Shown: positions 15,127 through 23,542 of the stretch, in pieces
Layout of the letters: each line of letters opens with the position of its first letter
How positions within the stretch are numbered: position 1 is the first letter of the stretch
Assembly (NCBI GenBank): GCA_963713355.1
Contig: CAVQLK010000007.1
Span: 57,737 to 121,736, forward strand
DNA: 64,000 bases
Reading direction: 5' to 3'
Source: FEN-1219 sp963713355
GTDB lineage: Bacteria; Pseudomonadota; Gammaproteobacteria; Steroidobacterales; Rariloculaceae
Notes under the pieces: model-generated
Database searches by the model: none
Seen by the model: only the letters and a program-made list of their open reading frames with translations
Told to the model about the DNA's origin: nothing
Program-made: the position numbers and the translations under genes

Positions 15127-15132
15127 ATTATA
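15127..15132 (-). promoter_or_regulatory. -10 box of 6S RNA
   Basis: Perfect TATAAT on the minus strand with the RNA predicted to begin about 8-11 bases later. The zapA stop codon TAA (15130-15128) is part of this hexamer, so zapA's 3' end and the 6S promoter are the same bases. No strong -35 was seen. Confidence 0.65.
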
Positions 15133-15448
15133 GTGTGAGCTGCTTCGCGGGACCGAGAGCCGAGTCTAAATGCTCGCGCATGGCCCGAATGCGCAGGCCC
15201 ACGATGTTCTTCAGCTCTTCGTCTTGCCCTTGCGCCTTGAGCAGCTCGTTCGCAATATTCAGCGCCGCCATTACGGCCACCCGGTCGAGCCCGACGACCT
15301 TGCCGCTGTCGCGGATCTCGCGCATTTTGAGGTTTAGCAGCTCGGCCGACGCGAGCAACGACGCCTTTTCCTCGATCGGGCAGGCGACGTTGTACTCTTT
15401 CTCCAAGATCTTGATGGTGACGTGAGCGAATGTTCCGGCGCCGCTCAC
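15128..15448 (-). CDS. zapA: Cell division protein ZapA
   Basis: 106 residues. ZapA binds FtsZ and bundles its filaments at the division site. The family core is clear: HVTIKILEKEYNVACPIEEKASLLASAELLNLKMREIRDSGKV followed by the coiled-coil helix DRVAVMAALNIANELLKAQ. Start is GTG at 15448, preceded by GGAG and overlapping the upstream small coiled-coil gene by 4 bases (GTGA), which implies coupled translation. It is followed directly by 6S RNA. Confidence 0.93.
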   Translation of the reverse strand: MSGAGTFAHVTIKILEKEYNVACPIEEKASLLASAELLNLKMREIRDSGKVVGLDRVAVMAALNIANELLKAQGQDEELKNIVGLRIRAMREHLDSALGPAKQLTL

Positions 15449-15678
15449 GAAACCTGCTCCATTCCTTTCAGCCGGCCAATCATGGCCTCGACGCGCCCGC
15501 GGACCTGCTCGTTCTTCTGCAGTAACGAAGCGCGCTCCGACGTCAGCGAATCCTGCCGCTGCCGCAAGGATTTGTTTTCTTCTTGCAGATGTCGGCAGAC
15601 GACGACGAGCTCTTCGAGACGTTTCTCGAGGCGCTTCAGCTCGAGGTCGAAGCGATGATTGGCTTGGTCGGGTGTCAT
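15445..15678 (-). CDS. TIGR02449-family small coiled-coil protein upstream of zapA
   Basis: 77 residues, nearly all heptad-repeat helix: LELKRLEKRLEELVVVCRHLQEEN, then LRQRQDSLTSERASLLQKNE and RVEAMIGRLKGMEQVS. It matches the TIGR02449 group of small proteins encoded just before zapA in many gammaproteobacteria and resembles ZapB in size and coiled-coil nature, so a division role is likely but not shown. ATG at 15678; its TGA overlaps the zapA GTG. Divergent from ygfB (93-base gap). Confidence 0.85.
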   Translation of the reverse strand: MTPDQANHRFDLELKRLEKRLEELVVVCRHLQEENKSLRQRQDSLTSERASLLQKNEQVRGRVEAMIGRLKGMEQVS

Positions 15679-15771
15679 GGGCGCGAATATAGAACCGCGC
15701 TGATCGAGGGTCAACAACAGTGCGGCGGTGATAGCATTGCGCGAGCGCGCGCGGTTGCGCGGTACGCTCAC

Positions 15772-16359
15772 GTGACACCGAGCTCTGCAATCCCACCGCT
15801 CGATTACGAACGCTTGCGCGAGTCGCTCGCTGCCGCCGGCGCCGTCATCGCGATCGCCGAGCTGCATGGCGGCGTATGCGGCGCGCTGTGCGCAGGCGGC
15901 GTCGCTGCGGCGAGACGTTGGCTCGCGGAGTGGCTCGACGACGTTGCGCTCGACGCTTCGCCGGGCGCCGTCGCCGACGATCTCGAGGAGCTGATCGGTA
16001 CGAGCTCGAAGATGCTCGACGACGAGGAGCTTAGGTTCGAGCCTCTGCTGCCGAACGACGACGCGCCGCTCGCAGAGCAAGTCGACGCGCTCGCGGCATG
16101 GTGCCATGGCTTCTTGAGCGGCGTCGGCAGCACCGCGCCGGCTGCCGCTCGCAGCGGGGCGGATGGGGTGGCGCTAGGCGAAATCCTGCGCGATTTCACA
16201 GAGATCAGCCGTGCGGGATTGAGCGACGATGAAGCCGCGGGCCAGGACCAACCGGATTTCGCGCTCGCGGAGATTCAAGAATACGTGCGCGTCAGCGTGC
16301 AGATCGTGTTCGAGGAGCTCGGCGCGCAGCGGGCGGCCGCCGCGCGCGGCGTACACTGA
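15772..16359 (+). CDS. ygfB: UPF0149/YgfB-family protein
   Basis: 195 residues from GTG 15772, chosen because the product then begins with the family's DYERLRESLAAAGAVIAIAELHGGVCGALCAGG segment. Later blocks are FEPLLPNDDAPLAEQVDALAAWCHGFLSGVG and DFTEISRAGL. All-helical cytoplasmic protein. YgfB heads the ygfB-pepP-ubiH-ubiI operon in Escherichia and Pseudomonas, and in P. aeruginosa it affects AlpA-dependent expression of ampDh3. Function here inferred only from that work. Confidence 0.92.
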   Translation: MTPSSAIPPLDYERLRESLAAAGAVIAIAELHGGVCGALCAGGVAAARRWLAEWLDDVALDASPGAVADDLEELIGTSSKMLDDEELRFEPLLPNDDAPLAEQVDALAAWCHGFLSGVGSTAPAAARSGADGVALGEILRDFTEISRAGLSDDEAAGQDQPDFALAEIQEYVRVSVQIVFEELGAQRAAAARGVH

Positions 16360-16381
16360 GGCCCGGAGGCTACGAATCTAA

Positions 16382-17686
16382 GTGAATGCCAAGGAATTCG
16401 CGCGTCGCCGCCGACATCTCATGGAGCTCATCGGCTCGAACGGCATCGCGATTTTGGCGGCCGCGCCCGAGCGTGTGCGCAGCCGCGATACATTGTACAT
16501 CTATCGTCAGGACAGCGACTTCTTCTACCTGACGGGCTTCCGCGAGCCGGAGGCCGTGGCCGTGCTGATGCCCGGCCGCCCGCAAGGCGAGTTCCTGCTG
16601 TTCTGCCGCGAGCGCAACCCCGACCGCGAGCAGTGGGATGGGCCGCGCGCCGGTCCCGACGGCGCCGTCGCGGAGTTCGATGCCGACGACGCGTTCCCGA
16701 TCTCGGACTTGGACGACATCCTGCCTGGACTGCTCGAGCGCTGCGACCGCGTCTACTACTCGATCGGTGGCAATGACTTCGATCAGAAGCTCTTGTCTTT
16801 CATCCAGGCCTTGAATCTGCGGCGGCAGAGCGGCCATGCGCCGAGCGACCTCGTGTCGCTCGATCACGTGCTGCACGAGATGCGGCTCTTCAAGAGCCGC
16901 TCGGAAACCGGCGCGATGCGCCAGGCGGCGCACATCGCGGTGCGCGCGCATGCCCGCGCGATGCGTACGTGCCGCCCCGGCATGAAGGAGTACGAGCTCG
17001 AGGCCGAGTTCCTGCACGAGTTCCGCCGCCACGGCGCCGAATGCTCGTACCCGCCGATCGTGGCCGCCGGCTCGAATGCCTGCATCCTGCATTACCGTTC
17101 GAACGATGCGGCGCTCGCCGACGGCGATCTCGTGCTGATCGATGCGGGCTGCGAGCTCGACATGTACGCCTCCGACGTCACGCGCACGTTCCCCATCAGT
17201 GGCCGCTTCAGCGCGCCGCAGCGCGAGCTGTACGAGGTCGTCCTCGCAGCGAATCGCGCCGCAACGGCCAAAGCCGTGGCCGGCAACCATTGGAACGACC
17301 CGCACGACGCCGCCGTCGACGTCGTGACGCGCGGCCTCAAAGATCTCGGCCTGCTCGAGGGGCGCGTGCCGAAGCTCGTGAAGTCGCTTGCCTACCGGCA
17401 GTTCTTCATGCACAAAACGGGGCATTGGCTCGGGCTCGACGTCCACGACGTCGGCGACTACAAGGTCGCCGACCACTGGCGGCTGCTCGAGCCCGGCATG
17501 GTCATGACGATCGAGCCCGGCGTCTACGTGGCAGCCAACGACAAGAGCGTCGACAAGCGCTGGCGCGGTATCGGCATTCGCATCGAGGACGACGTCCAGG
17601 TCACGCGCGACGGGCCCGACGTGCTGACCGAAGGTGTGCCAACGACGGTCGGCGAGATCGAGCGGCACATGGCGGCACGCGAGTGA
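16382..17686 (+). CDS. pepP: Xaa-Pro aminopeptidase PepP
   Basis: 434 residues, close to E. coli PepP. Cytoplasmic M24 peptidase that removes an N-terminal residue preceding proline. An N-terminal aminopeptidase-P domain (1-170) precedes the pita-bread catalytic domain. The five dimanganese ligands are all present: D254 (VLIDAG), D265 (ASDVTRTF), H348 (GHWLGLDVHD), E378 (TIEPGVY) and E402 (RIEDD). GTG start at 16382, 22 bases after ygfB. Its stop overlaps the ubiH start, so the two are translationally coupled. Confidence 0.96.
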   Translation: MNAKEFARRRRHLMELIGSNGIAILAAAPERVRSRDTLYIYRQDSDFFYLTGFREPEAVAVLMPGRPQGEFLLFCRERNPDREQWDGPRAGPDGAVAEFDADDAFPISDLDDILPGLLERCDRVYYSIGGNDFDQKLLSFIQALNLRRQSGHAPSDLVSLDHVLHEMRLFKSRSETGAMRQAAHIAVRAHARAMRTCRPGMKEYELEAEFLHEFRRHGAECSYPPIVAAGSNACILHYRSNDAALADGDLVLIDAGCELDMYASDVTRTFPISGRFSAPQRELYEVVLAANRAATAKAVAGNHWNDPHDAAVDVVTRGLKDLGLLEGRVPKLVKSLAYRQFFMHKTGHWLGLDVHDVGDYKVADHWRLLEPGMVMTIEPGVYVAANDKSVDKRWRGIGIRIEDDVQVTRDGPDVLTEGVPTTVGEIERHMAARE

Positions 17687-18930
17687 GCGGCGACGGCAGC
17701 CGTACCTGCGACGTCCTGATCGCCGGAGGCGGCGCCGTGGGCTCTGCGCTCGCGTGTGCGCTTGCCGAGCTGCCGCTCGACGTCGTGCTCGTCGAAGCGC
17801 GACAGGTCGAGCTGCTCGAGCAGCCGGGCTTCGACGCGCGCGTGACGGCGCTTGCGAACGGCGCGCAGCAGATCCTCGCGGCCTTGAGCCTCTGGCCCGA
17901 GCTCAAGGGTTACACGGAGGCGATCCGCTCGATCCACATCTCCGAGCGCGGCCGCTTCGGCGCCGCGCGCATCGAGGCCGGCGACCAGAACGTGCCTGCG
18001 CTCGGCTATACCGTCGAGAACCAGACGCTCGGCCGCGTGCTCTGGGAGCGCCTGCAGCGCGCGCCGCGCTTGACCGTGCTGGCTCCCGCCAAGGTTGCCG
18101 GCTTGAACCGCGAGCCCGGCTTCGCCGTGGTCACCGTCGAGCGCGGCAGCGACAGGGAGACCGTGCGCGCAAAGCTCATCGTTGCGGCCGACGGTGCGCG
18201 CTCCGCGGTGCGCGCCGCGCTCGGCGTCGAGACCGAGGAGCACGACTACGGGCAGCGCGCCGTCGTGTTCAATTGCAGCACCGAAGCGCGGCTCGACGGC
18301 CGCGCGTTCGAGCGCTTCACGCAGCGCGGGCCGATCGCGCTGCTGCCGCTCGTGGGGGGCCGCGCTGCCGTGATCTGGACGCTACCCGAAGGCGACGCCG
18401 AGCGGATCGCGGCGCTGCCCGTCGACGCATTTCGCGCGGAGCTGCAAGCCGCATTCGGCCAGCGCCTCGGCCGCTTCACGCGCATCGGCGAGCGCCACCT
18501 CTACACGCTCGCGCGCGTCGCGAGCGGCGCGATTCACGGCGAGCGCGCCGTGCTGATCGGCGACGCAGCGCTGCGCCTGCATCCCGTCGCGGGTCAGGGT
18601 TTCAATCTCGCGCTGCGCGACGTCGCCACGCTGGCCGAGGTCATTGCCGACGGCCTGCGCGCGGCGCTCGGAGCAGAGGCCGACGCGGGCGCGCCAGCGC
18701 TGCTCGAGCGGTACGCGACTTGGCGCGCCGCCGATCGGCAGCGCGTCTCGTCTTTCACGCACGGGCTGATCCAACTTTTCGGCGACGCCGCGCCCGGCTT
18801 GGGTCTAGGGCGCGGCTTGGGGCTCATGGCGTTCGACTTGTTGCCCGGCGCGAAGGAGCTGCTCGCGCGCCAGACGATGGGCAAGGCGGGCCGGCTGCCA
18901 CGGTTGGCGCGCGGCTTGCGCCTCGTCTGA
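17683..18930 (+). CDS. ubiH: 2-octaprenyl-6-methoxyphenol hydroxylase UbiH
   Basis: 415 residues from a GTG that overlaps the pepP stop (GTGA). FAD-dependent aromatic hydroxylase for C1 of the ubiquinone ring. Rossmann motif VLIAGGGAVGSALACAL (residues about 11-27), the ADGARSAVRAALG DG-type motif near 165-180, and the second FAD motif IGDAALRLHPVAGQGFNLALRD about 285-310, of which RLHPVAGQGFNLALRD is UbiH-like. Lies between pepP and ubiI, the canonical operon. Confidence 0.93.
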   Translation: MSGDGSRTCDVLIAGGGAVGSALACALAELPLDVVLVEARQVELLEQPGFDARVTALANGAQQILAALSLWPELKGYTEAIRSIHISERGRFGAARIEAGDQNVPALGYTVENQTLGRVLWERLQRAPRLTVLAPAKVAGLNREPGFAVVTVERGSDRETVRAKLIVAADGARSAVRAALGVETEEHDYGQRAVVFNCSTEARLDGRAFERFTQRGPIALLPLVGGRAAVIWTLPEGDAERIAALPVDAFRAELQAAFGQRLGRFTRIGERHLYTLARVASGAIHGERAVLIGDAALRLHPVAGQGFNLALRDVATLAEVIADGLRAALGAEADAGAPALLERYATWRAADRQRVSSFTHGLIQLFGDAAPGLGLGRGLGLMAFDLLPGAKELLARQTMGKAGRLPRLARGLRLV

Positions 18931-18940
18931 CGAGAAGACG

Positions 18941-20185
18941 ATGCCGACCCTGCCCTCCGTACTCGTTGCCGGCGCAGGGGTCGTCGGGCTCGCGACCGCG
19001 GCATTGCTCGCGACGGGCCGTTGCGCCGAGCGTCTGCGCGTGCTCGTTGTCGACGCGCGGCCCATCCCACGTTGGCGCATCGAGGACATGGATGCGCGCG
19101 TCTATGCGCTGTCGCGCGCGTCGCAGCAGCTCCTCGAGCATGTCGGCGTCTGGCAGCGCGTCACGCAGGCGCGCGCCTCGGCATATCGGCGCATGCGGGT
19201 CTGGGAAGGCCCCGACGCCTACGCGCCGAGCGCGCTCGACTTCGACAGCGCCGACATCGGCGAGCCCGACCTCGGCCATATCGTCGAGGACGCGCTGCTC
19301 CGCACGGCTCTAGCCGACGCGCTCACGTCGGCGCCGCAAGCGCAGCTCGTCATCGGCGCGGAGATCGAGTCCGTCGAGTCGCACCCGCGTGAGATCGTCG
19401 TCGCGCTCAAGGACGGCGGCAGCCTGCGTGGGACCGCGCTGCTCGCCGCCGATGGCGCCGACTCTGCCGTGCGGCGGCTGCTCGGCCTGTCCGCCGCGGG
19501 GCACCGGTACGAGCAAACCGCCGTAGTCACGCACGTGACGAGCTCACGCTCGCACGAAGAAACCGCGTGGCAGCGGTTCCTGCCGGGCGGCCCGCTCGCG
19601 CTGCTGCCGCTCGCCGACGGCCGCAGCTCGATCGTCTGGTCGCTGCCTACACTCGAGGCCGAGCGCCTGCTCGCCGCGAGCGATGCCGAGTTTATCGCCG
19701 AGCTCGCGGCGGCGAGCGGCGGCGTGATCGGCGACCTCACGGCGTGCTCGAAGCGCGTCGGCTTCCCTTTGCTAGCGTCGCACGCGCTGCGCTACACGGC
19801 GCCCCGCGTCGCGCTGCTCGGCGACGCTGCACATACCGTGCACCCGCTCGCCGGCCAAGGCATGAACTTAGGCGTTCTTGATGCAGCGTCGATCGCCGCC
19901 GTCATCGAGGATGCCGTGCTCGCGGGCGAGGACCTCGGCGATCTCAAGGTGCTGCGCCGCTACGAGCGGCAACGCAAAGGCGACAATCTTGCGATGCTGG
20001 CGGCTTTCGACAGCCTGAACCGCTTGTTCGGCATGCCGGGCTGGGTTGCGCCCATGCGCCAGCTCGGGCTGCGTGCCGTCGAGGCGTCGGGTCCTGTCAA
20101 ACGTCTGCTGATGCGAAAGGCGCTGGGCCTCGAAGCTGCGCGTAGGTACCGAGTCCGCTGGTCACGCGCGGAGCTGCAAGCATAG
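18941..20185 (+). CDS. ubiI: UbiI/VisC-type FAD-dependent ubiquinone hydroxylase
   Basis: 414 residues. Flavoprotein hydroxylase of the UbiH/UbiI/UbiF family, most likely acting at C5 given its place downstream of ubiH. FAD motifs: VLVAGAGVVGLATAALL (7-23), the AADGADSAVRRLLG motif about 165-178, and LLGDAAHTVHPLAGQGMNLG about 288-307. It follows ubiH by 10 bases. Assignment between UbiI and UbiF rests on synteny; because coq7 is present, UbiF activity is not needed here. Confidence 0.88.
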   Translation: MPTLPSVLVAGAGVVGLATAALLATGRCAERLRVLVVDARPIPRWRIEDMDARVYALSRASQQLLEHVGVWQRVTQARASAYRRMRVWEGPDAYAPSALDFDSADIGEPDLGHIVEDALLRTALADALTSAPQAQLVIGAEIESVESHPREIVVALKDGGSLRGTALLAADGADSAVRRLLGLSAAGHRYEQTAVVTHVTSSRSHEETAWQRFLPGGPLALLPLADGRSSIVWSLPTLEAERLLAASDAEFIAELAAASGGVIGDLTACSKRVGFPLLASHALRYTAPRVALLGDAAHTVHPLAGQGMNLGVLDAASIAAVIEDAVLAGEDLGDLKVLRRYERQRKGDNLAMLAAFDSLNRLFGMPGWVAPMRQLGLRAVEASGPVKRLLMRKALGLEAARRYRVRWSRAELQA

Positions 20186-20196
20186 AATCCGCGGCT

Positions 20197-23004
20197 ATGA
20201 GTGAAATTAGAGTTCTGTCCCTCGGGGCGCTTCTCGGTGCCCTGTGCGTACCGGCCGGCCCCATCGCGGCACAAGAGCAAAGTTGGAATCGAACGCTGGA
20301 GCGCATCGCCTCCGGCGTCGTCTCCATCCAAATCGACAGCACGCGCTCGTTCGACACGGAGCGCAATCAGTCGAGCCAAGCGACGGGCTTCGTCGTCGAC
20401 GCCGAGCGCGGCCTCATTCTGACGAACCGGCACGTCGTGACGCCGGGCCCCGTGCGCGCGCAGGCCGTCTTCCTGAACCAGGAGGAAGTCGAGCTGCAGC
20501 CGGTCTACCGCGATCCCGTGCACGACTTCGGCTTCTTTCGTTACGACCCCGCAGAGCTCCAGTTCATGAAGCCGACGGAGCTCGCGCTCGTGCCCGAAGG
20601 GGCGCAAGTCGGCCGCGACATTCGCGTCGTCGGCAACGACGCGGGCGAGCAGCTTTCGATCCTCGCCGGCACGATCGCGCGGCTCGACCGGCAAGCGCCG
20701 AACTATGGCCGCGGCAATTACAACGACTTCAACACCTTTTATCTGCAGGCCGCGTCGGGCACGTCGGGCGGCTCGTCGGGGTCGCCCGTCGTCGACATCG
20801 AAGGCCGCGTCGTCGCATTGAACGCAGGCGCCAACTCGCAAGCCGCGTCGAGCTTCTTTCTGCCGCTCGATCGCATCGAGGTCGCGCTCGCGAACATCCA
20901 AGCCGGAAAGGTCGTCTCGCGCGGCACCCTGCAGACCGAGTTCGTCCACAAGCCATTCGCCGAGTTACGGCGTTTGGGGTTGACGCGCGACAGCGAAGCA
21001 CGCGTGCGCCAAGCATATCCGCAGCAGACGGGCCTGCTCGTCGTCGAGCAAGTGATTCCGGAGTCGCCGGCGTCGAGTAAGCTCGAGCCCGGCGACGTGC
21101 TCGTCGAGGTCGACGGCAAGCTGATCGCGGAGTTCGTGCCGCTCGCCGCCGTCTTCGACAGCGCAGTCGGCCGCGAGATCGCGCTCGTCGTCGAGCGCGG
21201 CGGGCAAAGGCTCGAGCACCGCGTCATGGTCGAGGACCTCCACGACATCACGCCCGACGAGTACATCGAGTACGGCGACGGCGTGTTCCACAAGCTGTCT
21301 TATCAGCAGGCACGGCATTTCTACCGCCCCGTGGCCGGCGTGTACGTCGCGAATCCCGGGTACGTTTTCGGCAAGGCCGCGATACCGCGCGGCAGCATCG
21401 TGACCGGTATCGGCCGCGAGTCGCTCGAAGACCTCGACGATCTTCAGCGCGTCCTCGAATCGCTTCCCGACGACGCGCAAGTGCCCGTGCGATTCGTGAC
21501 GTTCGACGAGCCGCAGACCGAGCGCCAGCGGCTCGTCACGAACGACCGCAGCTGGTTTCCGGCCCAGCGCTGCCGCCGCGACGACGCGCTCGGCGTCTGG
21601 CCGTGCCAGGACCTCGCCCCGAGCCCGCCGAGGGAGCCCATCGAGCCCAGCGAAGGCACGACGTTCCCGCGCCAAGGCGAGCGCCACGTGCAGGTCATCA
21701 CGCCGTCGCTCGTGCTCGTGAACTTCGACATGCCGTACACGGTGTCGGGTGTCGCGGACCGTTACTACTACGGCACGGGTCTCGTCGCCGACGCCGAGCG
21801 CGGCCTGGTCGTCGTCGACCGCAATACCGTGCCCGTCGCCATGGGGGACGTGCGCTTGACGTTCGCGGGCACGCTCGAGATTCCCGGGCGCGTCGAGTAC
21901 ATCCATCCGCTGCACAACCTCGCCGTCGTCTCGTACGACCCGAAGCTGATCGGCAATACGCCGGTCAAGAGCGCGTCGTTCTTGAGCCGAACGATCTCGC
22001 CAGGCGACGACGTCGCCGTCGTGGGCTTGAGCCCCGATTTCAGGTTGCAGTCGCAGTCGAGCGAGGTCGCGAACGTCTCGGCTGCCGCGTTCCCGCTGTC
22101 GCGCACGCTGCGCTTCCGCGACACGAACTTGGACATCGTCACGCTCGTCAACGGTCCGTCCGATTTCGACGGCACGCTCGTCGACTTGCAAGGCCGCGTG
22201 CTCGGGATGTGGGCGAGCTTCGCTTATCAGTCGGGGCGCGATCTCACTCAAGTCAATCTCGGCATCCAATCCGACGTCATCCTCGACATGATCGACAAGC
22301 TGCGCGCCGACGAGTCGCTGCGTTCGCTCGAGGTCGAGTGGGCGCAGATGCCGCTCGCGACCGCGCGCAAGGTCGACTTGCCCGAAAGCTGGGTGCAGCG
22401 CTATGAAGCGCACAACCCTGTGAAGCGCGAGGTGCTGACGGTCGCGACGACGGTCGCCGATTCGCCGGCCGCCGGGTTCTTCCGCTCCGGCGACATTCTG
22501 CTCAGCATCGACGGCGAGCTCGCGAACACCTTCCGCCAGGCCGAGCGCGCGTCGCAGCGGCCGACCGTCGAGGTCACGGTGTCCCGCGACGGCCGTGAGG
22601 TGACGGGGCGGGTCGGCACGGTCGCGCTCGACGGTCTCGGCATCGAGCGCGTCGTCTCGTGGGCCGGCGCGTTGCTCCAGGCGCCGCATCGCGAGCTCGC
22701 CGTGCAGCGCGGCGTCGGCTCGGGCGGAGTCTACGTCAGCTTCTTCAATTTCGGCTCGCCGGCGAGCCGTTCCGGCTTGTTCGCGGGCCGGCGCATCATC
22801 GCCGTCGACGGCGAGCCGACGCCTGATCTCGAAGCCTTCGTGCGTGTCGCGCAAGGCCTGCGCGGCAAGGAGTCGGTGCGGCTCAACACGATGTCGTTCA
22901 ACGACGTTCCCGAAGTCATCACGATGAAGCTCGATCCGCAGTATTGGCCGAGCTACGAGCTCGTCCGCGACGGCTACGTGTGGCGGCGGCAAGCTCTGAA
23001 CTGA
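20197..23004 (+). CDS. Large HtrA/Nma111-like serine protease with PDZ domains
   Basis: 935 residues with a signal peptide (1-25, LLGALCVPAGPIAAQ), hence periplasmic or membrane-attached. The first trypsin-like domain keeps the full triad: H79 (TNRHVV), D110 (VHDFGFFRYD) and S194 (GGSSGSP). A PDZ domain follows (about 280-345), then a second protease-like domain (about 500-690) in which the triad is lost (DRNTV, LHNLAVV, SDFDG), and further PDZ-like regions about 745-900. This active-plus-degenerate layout is that of the HtrA relative Nma111. Probable role: envelope protein quality control (inference). 11 bases downstream of ubiI. Confidence 0.85.
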   Translation: MSEIRVLSLGALLGALCVPAGPIAAQEQSWNRTLERIASGVVSIQIDSTRSFDTERNQSSQATGFVVDAERGLILTNRHVVTPGPVRAQAVFLNQEEVELQPVYRDPVHDFGFFRYDPAELQFMKPTELALVPEGAQVGRDIRVVGNDAGEQLSILAGTIARLDRQAPNYGRGNYNDFNTFYLQAASGTSGGSSGSPVVDIEGRVVALNAGANSQAASSFFLPLDRIEVALANIQAGKVVSRGTLQTEFVHKPFAELRRLGLTRDSEARVRQAYPQQTGLLVVEQVIPESPASSKLEPGDVLVEVDGKLIAEFVPLAAVFDSAVGREIALVVERGGQRLEHRVMVEDLHDITPDEYIEYGDGVFHKLSYQQARHFYRPVAGVYVANPGYVFGKAAIPRGSIVTGIGRESLEDLDDLQRVLESLPDDAQVPVRFVTFDEPQTERQRLVTNDRSWFPAQRCRRDDALGVWPCQDLAPSPPREPIEPSEGTTFPRQGERHVQVITPSLVLVNFDMPYTVSGVADRYYYGTGLVADAERGLVVVDRNTVPVAMGDVRLTFAGTLEIPGRVEYIHPLHNLAVVSYDPKLIGNTPVKSASFLSRTISPGDDVAVVGLSPDFRLQSQSSEVANVSAAAFPLSRTLRFRDTNLDIVTLVNGPSDFDGTLVDLQGRVLGMWASFAYQSGRDLTQVNLGIQSDVILDMIDKLRADESLRSLEVEWAQMPLATARKVDLPESWVQRYEAHNPVKREVLTVATTVADSPAAGFFRSGDILLSIDGELANTFRQAERASQRPTVEVTVSRDGREVTGRVGTVALDGLGIERVVSWAGALLQAPHRELAVQRGVGSGGVYVSFFNFGSPASRSGLFAGRRIIAVDGEPTPDLEAFVRVAQGLRGKESVRLNTMSFNDVPEVITMKLDPQYWPSYELVRDGYVWRRQALN

Positions 23005-23017
23005 CCCAGGGGGAGTC

Positions 23018-23440
23018 GTGCGGGTACCGATGTTTGGCTTCAGCAGCGTAGGGAGCCGGTTCCTGTTCGCATTCGCGATGGTCTGCTTTACGTGGAACCC
23101 GACGCGGTACAACTACATCGCGTGGGCGCTCGCGCAGTGGCAGAACCTCGCGCCGCTCGTCGCATTCGTCGGCATCGCGCTCGCCGCAGGCTGGTTCTTC
23201 TTTCTGAGCTCGACGGCTCGCGCGCTCGGCGGTATCGGCCTCGTGTTGTGCCTCGGGCTCGCGGGGACTGTGCTCTGGACGTTGTTCTACTTCGATCTGT
23301 TGAACAACGAGAACACGCTATTGCTGTCGTGGGTCGTGCTCATATTGTTCGCCGCGATCCTGGCGGCGGGGATGTCGTGGGCGCATCTTCGCGCGCGGTG
23401 GTCGGGGCAGGCTTCCGTCGACGACGTAGATTCGCAATAA
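23018..23440 (+). CDS. Small four-helix inner-membrane protein (DUF6524-like)
   Basis: 140 residues, with about four hydrophobic helices and an aromatic N-terminal motif FTWNPTRYNYIAW that I associate, without certainty, with DUF6524. Start GTG at 23018; the preceding GGGGGAG is rather close, so ATG 23030 is an alternative. Directly downstream of the large protease, 13 bases away, so probably co-transcribed. No function known. Confidence 0.7.
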   Translation: MRVPMFGFSSVGSRFLFAFAMVCFTWNPTRYNYIAWALAQWQNLAPLVAFVGIALAAGWFFFLSSTARALGGIGLVLCLGLAGTVLWTLFYFDLLNNENTLLLSWVVLILFAAILAAGMSWAHLRARWSGQASVDDVDSQ

Positions 23441-23542
23441 GGTGCTGCCGGGGGCGCCTGCCATGAGCCGGCGGGTCCGGTGACGCCCGGTTATGTGAAC
23501 CGGAGGCTTGGCCCGTTCGCACGGTTCCTGCACAGTTGGCCG

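Noticed and set aside
20965..23112. Minus-strand open frame of 715 codons
   Set aside because: Antisense to the Nma111-like protease; Arg/His/Asp-rich translation without motifs.
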